Shown: positions 52,765-62,040, counted from the stretch's first letter. The stretch is DNA of 64,000 nt from JAWVFM01 sp963823245 (GCA_963823245.1 CAWGKQ010000004.1:1-64000); one strand, 5' to 3'. Numbers and translations: made by a program. Notes: generated by a model not told the origin, from the letters alone.

Positions 52765-53204
52765 GCGGTGCCCTGATCGCCTGCGGCCGATGCGCTCGCC
52801 GCCGCCACCGATTGAGCCTTCTTGGCGTCGTGCTCCTGGTTTCGCCGGTGAAAGAACGCTCCGAAGGAGCCCGCGAGGGTCGCCACGACGAAGATCGCGT
52901 AGATGTCGAACAGCAGCTCCAGCAGCTTGATCGGGTCGGTGACCGGGCTCGCCACCGACGAGGCGGTGAGGATCTGAGACATCGCGAACAGGAACGCGTC
53001 GAAGAGGTCGTGGATCTGAGTCCCAGTGGCATGCCGCTCCGCGACGACGACGATCAGCGTCGAGACGACCCCCACGATGATCGTGACCACCGTGATCGTG
53101 ACCAGCCGCCCCCGCAGGTAGGTGTGGGTGTCGGTCGCCCCGCGGGCCACCGCGATCGCCTCGCGGCCGGCGTGCTGGAGGTGGCGGTGGGGCGCGGATG
53201 CCAC
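52761..53204 (-). CDS. Two-helix ion-channel-like membrane protein
   Basis: 147 residues from the GTG at 53204. Helix 1 is VTIIVGVVSTLIVVV, followed by a re-entrant-like segment FDAFLFAMSQILTASSVASP and helix 2 LLFDIYAIFVVATLAGSFGAFF. This topology resembles the pore module of two-helix potassium channels, but the TVGYG filter is replaced by TASSVAS, so ion conduction is uncertain. Starts farther upstream, to 53333, would overlap the divergent gene and are rejected. Confidence 0.55.
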   Translation of the reverse strand: MASAPHRHLQHAGREAIAVARGATDTHTYLRGRLVTITVVTIIVGVVSTLIVVVAERHATGTQIHDLFDAFLFAMSQILTASSVASPVTDPIKLLELLFDIYAIFVVATLAGSFGAFFHRRNQEHDAKKAQSVAAASASAAGDQGTA

Positions 53205-53248
53205 GCGCCGAATGTTGAACCCGCCGCCGGTCGCAAGACGGCGTGAAC

Positions 53249-53254
53249 TAAATT
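53249..53254 (+). promoter_or_regulatory. Candidate -10 element (TAAATT) for the 53263 gene
   Basis: TAAATT lies 8 nt before the ATG at 53263; no ribosome binding site intervenes. Confidence 0.45.
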
Positions 53255-53262
53255 GAGTCGCG

Positions 53263-53574
53263 ATGGCTCCCGGCGCTGACGAGAACTCCGAGACCGCTCG
53301 CGGTCGCGGGGGAATCGAGCTCGTCGCCTCCAAGACCGGCCTCGGCGCTCGCCTCGATCGCGGCGCGTGGGCGGCCCTCAGCCAGCCTCAGGATGGCTGG
53401 TCGTGGTCGCGGGCGATCGTCACGGTCGTCGCGGCGATGGCCTGCGCGGTCATCATCTACCTGACGGTCTATCCCGAGCCGGCCTTCATCATCGCCCTCG
53501 CGGTGGTCTACGTCATCCTCGTCTTCCGGGCGCGGACGATCCCCCTCCGCTACGGCGGGTCCTCGGGCTCGTGA
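53263..53574 (+). CDS. Small two-helix membrane protein, function unknown
   Basis: 103 residues. A soluble N-terminus of about 50 residues precedes IVTVVAAMACAVIIYLTVYP and FIIALAVVYVILVF, two membrane helices. It overlaps the epimerase gene by 4 bp (GTGA) and is probably cotranscribed with it. Confidence 0.55.
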   Translation: MAPGADENSETARGRGGIELVASKTGLGARLDRGAWAALSQPQDGWSWSRAIVTVVAAMACAVIIYLTVYPEPAFIIALAVVYVILVFRARTIPLRYGGSSGS

Positions 53575-54503
53575 GGGTTCTCGTCGCCGGCGCCAGCGGC
53601 GTGATTGGGCGCCCGGTCGTCCGAGCCCTCGTCGCCGCCGGCCACGAGGTGAGCGGCACGACGCGCTCCGAGGCCCGCGCCAGGGACGTGGAGGCCGACG
53701 GAGCGAGGCCGATCGTCTGCGACGCGCTCGACGCGGATGCGCTCTCCACCGCCGTGGTCGAGGCGGCGCCGGAGGTGATCGTGCACGAGCTGACCGCCCT
53801 GCCGAAGGAGCTCGACCCACGCAAGAAGGGGATCTACGCCGCCACGAGCCGACTGCGTCGGGAGGGCACCGCGAACCTGGTCGCCGCATCCAAGGCGGCG
53901 GGCGCGCGGAGGTTGGTCGCCCAGAGCATCGCCTTCATTTACCTACCGGCGGGCAGCTGGGTGAAGGGGGAGGAGGATCCCGTCATGCGCGACGCCCCCG
54001 GCGAGTTCGGCGACGCGGTCGCGGCCACGCTCGACCTCGAGCGCCAGGTCCTCGACGCGGATGGGCTCGAGGGCCTCGTGCTGAGGTACGGCTTCTTCTA
54101 CGGTCCCGGCAGCTCCTACGCCGGCGACGGCTACCAGGCCGGTGAGGTTCGCCGACGCCGGTTCCCGGTCGTCGGCAAGGGGACCGGGACCTTCTCGTAC
54201 ATCCACGCCGACGATGCCGCTTCCGCGACCGCGCTCGCCGTCGAGCGTGGCGCGCCGGGCGTCTACAACATCGTCGACGACGAGCCGGCGCCGCTCCGCG
54301 AATGGCTTCCCGTCTACGCCGAGGCCCTGGGAGCCAAGCGGCCTCTCCGAGTGCCGGCCTGGCTCGCGCGACTCGTCGCCGGCCCCGCCGCCGTCTCGAT
54401 GGCAACCGACCTGCGAGGCGCCTCGAACGCCAAGGCCAAGCGCGAGCTCGGCTGGCAACTCCGCTATCCGAGCTGGCGCCAGGGGTTTCGCGAGGCGCTC
54501 TGA
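53571..54503 (+). CDS. NAD(P)-dependent epimerase/dehydratase family protein
   Basis: A 310-residue extended SDR. The Rossmann motif is VLVAGASGVIGRP (residues 3-15). The catalytic Tyr of the YxxxK motif is not obvious where expected: the region after QSIAFIYLPAGSWV has IYLPA rather than YGxSK, so catalysis is doubtful. YGFFYGPGSSYAGDG and FSYIHADDAASATALA are typical of the family. The GTG start overlaps the preceding gene's stop. Confidence 0.82.
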   Translation: MRVLVAGASGVIGRPVVRALVAAGHEVSGTTRSEARARDVEADGARPIVCDALDADALSTAVVEAAPEVIVHELTALPKELDPRKKGIYAATSRLRREGTANLVAASKAAGARRLVAQSIAFIYLPAGSWVKGEEDPVMRDAPGEFGDAVAATLDLERQVLDADGLEGLVLRYGFFYGPGSSYAGDGYQAGEVRRRRFPVVGKGTGTFSYIHADDAASATALAVERGAPGVYNIVDDEPAPLREWLPVYAEALGAKRPLRVPAWLARLVAGPAAVSMATDLRGASNAKAKRELGWQLRYPSWRQGFREAL

Positions 54504-54553
54504 CCCAAGTAGTGTTCGCGTTCCCGGCCAACACACGCGAAGGAGATTTGAGG

Positions 54554-55159
<606 letters not shown>

Positions 55160-55202
55160 GTCCCGTTGAACCCCGGCGCAACAAGCCGGGTATGAGAGGG
55201 CG

Positions 55203-55888
55203 GTGAGGCGAACGCGAATCAAGCTCGGCGCCGTGCTCGCGGCGACCCTGGTGCTCGCGCTCGGCGGCGCCTACGCGCTCGCCGACGACGTGATCTCGAC
55301 GGCCCCAGTGGGCCTCAGCTACAGCCAGTCGACCTTCACGATCACCGGCGGCCAGGTCGCGCAGTTCTCGAATACGCAGGGTCTGGCGCACAGCGTCGCC
55401 GCGAACGACACCAAGACGCTCGGGGGCTCGGCCCTCTTCGCGAGTGCGACGATCTCGAGCGGCAGCGCCACAGTCAAGGGCACGCAGTACCTCGCTCCCG
55501 GCGACTACACGTTCCACTGCGCCGTCCACGGCTCGATCATGTCGGCGACGTTGCACGTCGCGGGCGGCACACCCGTCGCCCGCCCGCAGCTCACCGTGGC
55601 GATCGACAGCGGGAAGCTGGGGAAGGTGCGGAAGACCGGCAAGTTGAAGGTGACGGTGTCGGATGAGGGGTCCGACGCAAGCGGCGTCGCGCTCACGGCG
55701 AAGTTGGGGCGGAAGACGCTCGCATCGACGAAGGGGGTGAAGGTCGCGGTCGGGGACAGCACCCTGTGGCGCTGAAGCTCTCGAAGGCCGGCGCGAAGGC
55801 CCTCAAGGGCCTGGACGAGGCGACGGTCAAGCTGACCGGCACGGTCGCCTTCGGCAAGCCGGCCGCGACCAAGCGCACCCTCAAGTAG
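55203..55888 (+). CDS. Secreted cupredoxin-like copper-binding protein (one indel)
   Basis: About 228 residues. A signal peptide (RIKLGAVLAATLVLALGGAYALA) precedes a plastocyanin-like domain. The likely copper ligands are His in GLAHSVAAND and the Cys, His and Met of YTFHCAVHGSIMSATLHV. A missing C near 55764 (after GDST) truncates the raw frame; restoring it continues as VALKLSKAGAKALKGLD to the TAG at 55886. The C-terminal half resembles a bacterial Ig-like stalk. It may carry electrons or buffer copper. Confidence 0.78.
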
Positions 55889-55890
55889 TC

Positions 55891-55931
55891 CGTCCTGCCT
55901 TGTGCTCCTCCTGCCGGTAAAAGGCAGGACG
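55891..55931 (+). terminator. Long-stem hairpin after the cupredoxin gene
   Basis: CGTCCTGCCTT (55891-55901) and AAGGCAGGACG (55921-55931) form a perfect 11-bp inverted repeat around a 19-nt loop, starting 2 nt after the stop codon. There is no T-run, so it may be an atypical terminator. Confidence 0.5.
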
Positions 55932-56004
55932 AGCCGGCGCTCGGGGACCGCGGCCGGCTCCTTAACGCCAACTCAAAGAGAGGCCCGACGGCACGCCGAG
56001 GCCG

Positions 56005-57186
56005 GTGTCGCTCGGCTCGGCGGCGACGGCCGATAACGCGGCGACAACGGACGCGTCGAGCGTCAAGACGATTCCCGATGCGGGGACGCTGGCGATCTCC
56101 CGCACCCAGGAGGCGACGCAGATCGACGAGATCTTCAATGCGCTCGACAAGCAGACCCGTGTGGCCTTCCAGCGGTGGATCCAGAACGCGGTGGTGGGTA
56201 TCAAGGGCCGGGGGCTGGACCTGAACGACGCCTTCGGCAGACCTCGGCCCGTTCGCAACCGATGCCTCGCGCATCCTGCGCGTCCTCCACAGCCAGCAAT
56301 CCGCCGTGCAGGCCTGGTGCGAGACACCGGCACCGTGTTCGACGCGCTGTCGGCTCAGGACGGCGGGCTCTCGCGGGCGATCACGGGCTCCGACACACCT
56401 TCAAGGCGCTCGCCTCCGAGCACGAGGCGCTCCGCGCAGGCGTTCCAGATCTTCCCGACGTTCGAGCATGAGCGTCACCGCACACTGGCGAGGCTCGACC
56501 GATTCCGAACGAACGCGCACCCGCTCGTTCGAAAGCTCCTACCGGTGGTGAACGACGTCTCCCCGACCCTTCGTTACGTCCGGCAGCTCTCCCCGCACCT
56601 GCGCTCGCTCTTCATCGACCTGAAGCCGCTGATCAGGGTGTCCGTGAAGGGCCTGCCGGCGACGGCCAGGTTCCTCGGCGGCGTGCGGCCCGTGCTCGGC
56701 GCTCTGGACCCGTTCCTGGCCAACGTCGAGCCCGTGGTCAACTTCTTCCGCGCCTACAGGACGGACGTGACCAACTTCCTCTCGAACCCCGGCGTCGGCT
56801 TCGGGCAGGTGCCCCCGGTACCCAACCAGCCCGCTCCGGGCATGGCGCTGCGGATCCTGAGCTACATCAGCCCGGAGACCCTCTCCATCTACCAGAACCG
56901 CCTGCCGACCAATCGTGGCAACGCCTACGGGCCACCGAACTCGATCCTGGTGCAGGGTTCTGCGAAGAAGGGCATCTTCCCCAACTTCGACTGCAAGAAC
57001 CTCAACTTCACGCCCGTCGCGGGGCCGTCGGGACCCGTCTCCGAGCACCCGCTCGTGGCGGGGCAGAGCAAGCAAGGGATCAACAACGGCAACCCGCCCG
57101 GGGTTGGGTTCGCGCCGTGCTTCATCCAGAAGAAGCTGGCGAGCTTCGGCAACGGGCGCTACCCGCGGCTTTACGCGCAGCCTTAG
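56005..57186 (+). pseudogene. Mce/MlaD-family protein, C-terminal fragment (several indels)
   Basis: TQIDEIFNALDKQTRVAFQRW, DTGTVFDALSAQDGGLSRAI and a long helical region resemble the C-terminal half of Mce-type lipid-transport substrate-binding proteins. YISPETLSIYQNRLPTNRGN near the end is also typical. The membrane anchor and the MCE domain (about 130-150 residues) are missing upstream, where the cupredoxin gene lies instead. Four frame changes occur between 56235 and 56440. The indels may be read errors, but the missing domain suggests a real remnant. No other mce or yrbE gene is in the window. Confidence 0.6.
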
Positions 57187-57218
57187 GATCCCCTCCCCCA
57201 CGAGGAGAGGAGAGCACT

Positions 57219-57632
57219 TTGGCGCACTTCAAGGACGCGCAGGAGGTCTACGACGTCATCGGCAAGCTGTTCGTCGACATCGCCAACGACGAGGAGCTGG
57301 CGCCGAGGTTCCGCAAGGCGAACACGATCGTCCAGTACGACTACCGCGAACCCGAGTCGACGATCACAGTCCGCCTGCAGGAGGGCCAGCCCGGCGACGT
57401 CGACTTCGGCGAGACGGACATGGAACCCGAGGTGACGATGTCGATGGAGGCCGACACCGCGCACCGCTTCTGGCTCGGAGAGGTGAACGTGACGGTTGCC
57501 CTGGCGCGCGGGCAGATCAAGGCCAAGGGGCCGGTCGCGAAGATCTTGAAGCTCGTGCCGCTGACGAAGCCGATCTTCCCTCGCTACAAGGCCCAGCTCA
57601 CCGAGCAGGGTCGCCAGGACCTCCTCGGTTGA
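57219..57632 (+). CDS. SCP2 sterol-binding-domain protein
   Basis: 137 residues. The TTG at 57219 follows GAGGAGAGG by 8 nt. The beta-sheet with ITVRLQEGQPGDVDFG and the C-terminal LARGQIKAKGPVAKILKLVP, where the fold normally lines a lipid tunnel, match the SCP2 family. A lipid or CoA-ester carrier role is likely. The stop overlaps the next start by 4 bp (TTGA). Confidence 0.8.
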   Translation: MAHFKDAQEVYDVIGKLFVDIANDEELAPRFRKANTIVQYDYREPESTITVRLQEGQPGDVDFGETDMEPEVTMSMEADTAHRFWLGEVNVTVALARGQIKAKGPVAKILKLVPLTKPIFPRYKAQLTEQGRQDLLG

Positions 57633-58825
57633 CCTTCAAGGACTTCTACCAGTGGAAGTCCTCGACCCGGGTGATCGCCGGACTTGACCTCATCGGGTCG
57701 GCGGGCTTCGAGTTCACGAAGGAGGGTGCCTCGCGAGCGCTGGTCGTGACCGACGAGGTCATCCGCGGCACGGGGCTTGTGGACAGGGTCGAGGCCGGGC
57801 TCGCGGACGGCGGGGTGGAGGTCGCGGGCGTCTTCGACGGGGTCCCGCAGGACTCCGACACCGAGGTCGTGGTGGCCTGTGCCGAGGCGGCGAAGGAAGC
57901 CGGCGCCGATGCCTTCATGGCGGCGGGCGGCGGCTCGGTCATGGACACGACGAAGGCGGCGAACATCGTCTTCACGCACGGGGGCTCGGTGCGCGACTAC
58001 GAGGGCATGATGCTCCTGCCGAGGGCCGCGGACGGCATGGGACCGCCGCTGCCGCTGGCGCCGCTGGCAGCGATCCCGACGACGGCCGGGACGGGCTCGG
58101 AGGCGAGCGCGGCCGCGGTCGTCAAGGACCGCTCGGAGAACCTGAAGGTCGAAATCATCGACCTTGGCCTGTTCCCCGACCTCGCGATCCTTGATCCGGC
58201 TGCGACGGAGACCCTCCCGGCCGCAATCGCGGCGGCCACCGGCATGGACGCACTCACCCATGCGATCGAGGGCTACGTCTCGAGCGAGTGGAACCCGCAC
58301 GGCGACGCGACGTCGCTGCATGCGATCAGGCTGATCCGCGAGAACCTCGAGCGCGCCGTCGCCGACACGTCCGATGTGGAGGCCCGCGGGAACATGCTCA
58401 TCGCGGCCGACCTGGCGATCCAGGCGAGCGGGTCAGGCGCGATCGGCATCACGCACTCGATGTCGCATCCGTGCGGCGGTCAGTGCGGGGTGGCTCACGG
58501 AGTGGCGAACGCCATCAACCTCCCGTGGGTGATCGAGTACAACGCCGCCGGAGGCGAGGAGATCGCAGAGCGCTACCGCGATGTGGCGACGGAGATGGGC
58601 GTCGACACGCCGGGTGACGGCGAGGCGGTCGGCGGCGCCCTCGCCGACGACGTGCGCGCCCTGGTCGGCCGGCTCGGCCTCCCCATGCGGCTTTCGGAGG
58701 TGGGCGTGCCCGAGGACGGCATCCCGGCGCTCGTGGAGGGAGCGATGGGCGACGGATGCACGCTCGTCAACCCGCGCGAGCCCACCGAGGAGGACTTCGA
58801 AGAGCTGTTCAGGAAAGCGCTGTGA
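57629..58825 (+). CDS. Iron-containing (group III) alcohol dehydrogenase
   Basis: 398 residues. GGGSVMDTTKAANI binds NAD(P); AIPTTAGTGSEASAAAV is the substrate/cofactor loop. The metal ligands are Asp in DLAILDPA-side sequence and His in GMDALTHAIEG, THSMSHPCG and GVAHGVANA, an unbroken set that predicts activity. The TTG start is embedded in the SCP2 stop, and the GTG of the next gene in its own stop. Substrate unknown; neighbours suggest a lipid-derived alcohol or aldehyde. Confidence 0.9.
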   Translation: MTFKDFYQWKSSTRVIAGLDLIGSAGFEFTKEGASRALVVTDEVIRGTGLVDRVEAGLADGGVEVAGVFDGVPQDSDTEVVVACAEAAKEAGADAFMAAGGGSVMDTTKAANIVFTHGGSVRDYEGMMLLPRAADGMGPPLPLAPLAAIPTTAGTGSEASAAAVVKDRSENLKVEIIDLGLFPDLAILDPAATETLPAAIAAATGMDALTHAIEGYVSSEWNPHGDATSLHAIRLIRENLERAVADTSDVEARGNMLIAADLAIQASGSGAIGITHSMSHPCGGQCGVAHGVANAINLPWVIEYNAAGGEEIAERYRDVATEMGVDTPGDGEAVGGALADDVRALVGRLGLPMRLSEVGVPEDGIPALVEGAMGDGCTLVNPREPTEEDFEELFRKAL

Positions 58826-59529
58826 GCGCCAAGGAGGATGCCGCCGCCTGGGGGCAGACGGTCCGCTCCTATGGGGCGAAGCACAACCTGACGTACGACG
58901 AGGTGGGCGGCCTGAACCCCAAGGGTGGGCCCGCGGCCCTCTGCCCGGGCGGGACCAACCGTCTCACAGGACAGCTCGCGCCCGAGTTCTGGGGCGCCTC
59001 ATGCGACGCCGACGAGCACGAGGAGGGAGGGATCTTCTCGAAGGCGGTGCTGCCGGGCGCGGTGATCGTGAAGGCGCACGTCCCGGACCTCGCGAAGGTC
59101 ATGCCGCCATTCAACGTCGAGTCGATCGAGCGCCGGCCCGACGAGCTCGCGATCCAGCGCGTCGCGCGGAAGGTCGAGTTCGAGTCGATCGAGTTCAACA
59201 AGCGCTTCCTGGCGACGGTGCCCAAGGAGTACGACCCGGTTGCACTCCGCGAGACGTTCAGCCCCGGCTTCCTCGCCTGGGCGACGACGATCCGGAACCC
59301 GGTCGACTTCGGCGTCCTCGAGCAGCAGCTCTACCTGCACTGGCGCCTGCGCGAGCGCACGGCCGGGGAGCTCGAGGCGGCGCTCGAGAACGGCGGCCAG
59401 CTCTTCAAGCGGATCGTGAAGGAGGTCGACGAGTCGAACGTGCACATCTACCCTTCGGGCCCGTGGCACGCGGGGCTCGAGCCGTTCCCGGCAGACCCGG
59501 GCGGCCCGCCGCAGCCGCAGGCGGGCTAG
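58822..59529 (+). CDS. Conserved-looking protein of unknown function, coupled to Fe-ADH
   Basis: 235 residues, no signal or membrane helix. It begins SAKEDAAAWGQTVRSYGAKH and contains a Gly/Pro-rich segment (GGLNPKGGPAALCPGG). A C-terminal region with VEFESIEFNKRFLATVPKEY and FSPGFLAWATT faintly resembles part of DUF3137; I am not sure of that. The GTG start overlaps the ADH stop by 4 bp, so its product is made with the enzyme. It could be a small-molecule-binding or accessory subunit. Confidence 0.6.
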   Translation: MSAKEDAAAWGQTVRSYGAKHNLTYDEVGGLNPKGGPAALCPGGTNRLTGQLAPEFWGASCDADEHEEGGIFSKAVLPGAVIVKAHVPDLAKVMPPFNVESIERRPDELAIQRVARKVEFESIEFNKRFLATVPKEYDPVALRETFSPGFLAWATTIRNPVDFGVLEQQLYLHWRLRERTAGELEAALENGGQLFKRIVKEVDESNVHIYPSGPWHAGLEPFPADPGGPPQPQAG

Positions 59530-59629
59530 GCCGTCGGCGCGGTGGCCGCGACGGCTCCATATGCTCCCCGCCTCACTGACTTAGAAGCATGACTCGGGCT
59601 AGGGCCCGCACGAAAGGAGCACTTGGGGA

Positions 59630-60457
59630 ATGGGACTTCTCGACGGCAAGGCGGCGATCATCACCGGGTCGGCGCGCGGCATCGGGCGCGCGACGGCGGA
59701 GCTGTTCGTCAGCGAGGGCGCCAAGGTCCTGATCAACGACATCGACGCGGACGTCGCCGAGCAGGCCGCGGGGGAGATCCGCGGTGACACGGCCGTCCAT
59801 GCCGGCGATCTGACCGTGGAGGGCGCATGCGACGAGCTCGTGAAGAGCGCGCTCGACGCCTTCGGGTCCGTCGACATCCTCGTCAACAACGCCGGCTACA
59901 CATGGGACGGCGTCGTTCACCGGATGACCGACGAGCAGTTCCAGGCGATGCTCGACATCCACACGATCGTCCCGTTCAGGATGATTCGCGCCGTCGCTCC
60001 CCAGTGGCGTGACGCGGCGAAGGCCGAGTCAGCGGAGGGCAACGAAGTCTTCCGCAAGATCGTCAACATCACCTCGATCTCCGGCACCATGGGGAACTCG
60101 GGCCAGGCGAACTATTCCTCGGCGAAGGCGGGCGTCACCGGGCTCACCAAGACGATCGCCAAGGAGTGGGGCCAGTTCAAGATCAACTGCAACGCCGTCG
60201 CGTTCGGCTTCGTCGAGACGCGCCTCACGCAGGCGAAGGAGGCCGGCGAGACGATCGAGGCCGGCGGTCACGAGGTCGAGCTCGGCATCCCGGAGCAGAT
60301 GCGCCAGATGGCATCGTTCACGATTCCCCTCGGCCGCCCGGCGCAGCCCTCGGAGGCGGCGGGCCCGGTGCTGTTCCTCTGCTCGCCGCTCGCGAACTAC
60401 GTCCACGGCCAGATCCTCAATGTGACCGGCGGGCAGTTCGTGGGAATGATGTCCTGA
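59630..60457 (+). CDS. Short-chain dehydrogenase/reductase (FabG-like)
   Basis: 275 residues. TGSARGIGRATAELF (residues 12-26) is the dinucleotide-binding motif, NNAGY follows, and the catalytic Ser and YSSAKAG (Tyr-x-x-x-Lys) are all intact. An insert around AKAESAEGNEVFRK is typical of beta-oxidation-type SDRs. AAAGGAGC lies about 14 nt before the ATG. The 100-bp gap after the unknown gene leaves room for its own promoter, but I see no clear one. Confidence 0.9.
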   Translation: MGLLDGKAAIITGSARGIGRATAELFVSEGAKVLINDIDADVAEQAAGEIRGDTAVHAGDLTVEGACDELVKSALDAFGSVDILVNNAGYTWDGVVHRMTDEQFQAMLDIHTIVPFRMIRAVAPQWRDAAKAESAEGNEVFRKIVNITSISGTMGNSGQANYSSAKAGVTGLTKTIAKEWGQFKINCNAVAFGFVETRLTQAKEAGETIEAGGHEVELGIPEQMRQMASFTIPLGRPAQPSEAAGPVLFLCSPLANYVHGQILNVTGGQFVGMMS

Positions 60458-60461
60458 GCCG

Positions 60462-61238
60462 CTGAGGCGAGCTCTCGCAGGGCTAGCGCTCCTCGCCGCC
60501 GCCCTGGCGGGGTGCGGCGGGGGCTCGAGCGAGCACGAGACCACCAGGGCGGCGCCGCACGCCGCCGGCGGGAGCCGCCATCTCGTCGCCGCCGTCGGCG
60601 ACTCGATCACGGCTGGATCGCCGCTGTGGGACCCGAATCCGGCCGTCCGATCGGAGCTCGGGACGCGCCCGAACCCGAAGAGCCAGTACGAGTACTGGGC
60701 GCGGCAGGCGTTGCGAGACGTGCGCTTTCGCAACTGCGGAATCCCCGGCGAGACGACCGATCAGATCCGCGCACGCCTGCCCGCGTGCGCACGCGGCGCC
60801 GATGAGCTCATCGTGCAGGGCGGGGTGAACGACATCGCGCAAGCGCTCGGGAGCGGGCCGGAGGACCGTGTCGTCGACGCGGCCGCCGCGAACCTCGAGG
60901 CAATGGTCCGGACGGGCAAGCGAATGGGCCTTGTGGTGCTTCTCGTGAACCTGCTGCCCTGGAACAACGGCCACCCGCAGGCGGACCCGGCCATCGCCGA
61001 GCTGAACCGCCGTATCGCCGAGATCGGCCGCCGCGAGCACGTTCCCGTTGTCAACTTCCACGACACCCTCGAGGGCCCACCCGGCTCCGGCCTCATGCGC
61101 TCGGACCTGACGGCCGAGGGCGACCACCCCTCGATTGCCGGCTACGCGCTGCTCGGGCAGCGCGCGGTCGCGCCCAGGCTCAAGCGGGCTTTGGCCGCCG
61201 TTCCTCAGCCGGGGGCTCACCCGCCTCGCCGGCGATAG
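60462..61238 (+). CDS. SGNH/GDSL hydrolase lipoprotein
   Basis: 258 residues from a CTG at 60462. The N-terminus RRALAGLALLAAALAGCGGG is a lipoprotein signal with lipobox LAGC. Block I is AAVGDSITAG with the Ser nucleophile, block II CGIPGETTD, block III QGGVNDIAQAL with the Asn, and block V GDHPSIAGY with Asp and His. No ATG, GTG or TTG start gives this lipoprotein signal, so a CTG start, or a nearby sequence error, must be assumed. Probably a cell-surface esterase. It overlaps the convergent SDR by 59 bp. Confidence 0.8.
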   Translation: MRRALAGLALLAAALAGCGGGSSEHETTRAAPHAAGGSRHLVAAVGDSITAGSPLWDPNPAVRSELGTRPNPKSQYEYWARQALRDVRFRNCGIPGETTDQIRARLPACARGADELIVQGGVNDIAQALGSGPEDRVVDAAAANLEAMVRTGKRMGLVVLLVNLLPWNNGHPQADPAIAELNRRIAEIGRREHVPVVNFHDTLEGPPGSGLMRSDLTAEGDHPSIAGYALLGQRAVAPRLKRALAAVPQPGAHPPRRR

Positions 61239-62040
61239 CCGGCGGAGGCCACGGTCCGAACCAGTTGTCCCGCGCACCGTCGACGGTGATCACGCACCCA
61301 GACAGGAAGTCACCGGCCGGCGAGGCGACGTAGGCGACCATCCATGCCATCTCCTCCGGCGTCCCCAGACGCCCGAGCGGGATCGTGCGTGGGACGTTCG
61401 CGGTCACCTCCGGCGGGTACTTCGTGCGCAGCGTCTCGGTGTCGAACTGGCCCGCCGCGATCGCGACCAGGCGGACGCCGAACCGCGCCCACTCCACCGA
61501 CAGCGTGCGGGTCATGTTCTCGACCGCCGCGCGCGCCGCGCCCGAGTGCACCATCCCAGGCATCCCGTTGTGGGGCGAGAGCGTGACGTTCACCACTTTG
61601 CCGGCCCCCCGCGGCACGAAGGCCTTCGTGGCCGCGGCGTGGGTCATCTGCCAGGTTCCCTGCACGTTCAGCTCGATCACGGTCCGGAACCCCTTCGGGC
61701 TGATCGCCTCGGCCGGGCTCAGGAACTGCCCGCCGGCATTGTTGACGAGGACGTCGAGGCGACCGTGCCGCTCGAGGATTCCCTCGACGAACGCATCGAC
61801 CGCATCCGCCTCGCGGATGTCGAGCGCCTCGCTCTCAGCGGCCCCGCCCTCGGCGCTGATCGCTTTCACGGTCTCGGCGAGGGGCTCAGCGCGCCGTCCG
61901 CACCCGATCACCGTGGCGCCGAGGCGAGCGAGCTCGAGGGCCGTGGAGCGGCCGAGGCCCGAGCCGGCCCCCGAGACAGCGCAGACCTGCCCCTGAAGCA
62001 AGCCTGGGGCGAAGATGCGAGAAGGCGCTGGGTCCGCCAT
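61180..62040 (-). CDS. SDR-family oxidoreductase, 2,4-dienoyl-CoA reductase-like
   Basis: 286 residues. SGAGSGLGRSTALELARLG binds NADP(H), and NNAGGQFLSPAEAI is present. The classical Tyr-x-x-x-Lys is absent: MVHSGAARAAVENMTRTL has Ser and Arg at those positions. This resembles dienoyl-CoA reductases (DECR), which also lack the Tyr. ATG 62040 is preferred over GTG 62052 because TATCGT lies 10 nt upstream of it. The C-terminal tail overlaps the SGNH gene. Confidence 0.82.
   Translation of the reverse strand: MADPAPSRIFAPGLLQGQVCAVSGAGSGLGRSTALELARLGATVIGCGRRAEPLAETVKAISAEGGAAESEALDIREADAVDAFVEGILERHGRLDVLVNNAGGQFLSPAEAISPKGFRTVIELNVQGTWQMTHAAATKAFVPRGAGKVVNVTLSPHNGMPGMVHSGAARAAVENMTRTLSVEWARFGVRLVAIAAGQFDTETLRTKYPPEVTANVPRTIPLGRLGTPEEMAWMVAYVASPAGDFLSGCVITVDGARDNWFGPWPPPAIAGEAGEPPAEERRPKPA

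Noticed and set aside
52761..53333. A 190-residue version of the channel-like protein
   Set aside because: It would overlap the divergent gene at 53263 by 71 bp and cover that gene's -10; the added residues look non-coding.
56915..57628. N-terminal extension of the iron alcohol dehydrogenase
   Set aside because: This part is the out-of-frame shadow of the Mce fragment and SCP2 gene; the ADH family starts near the TTG at 57629.
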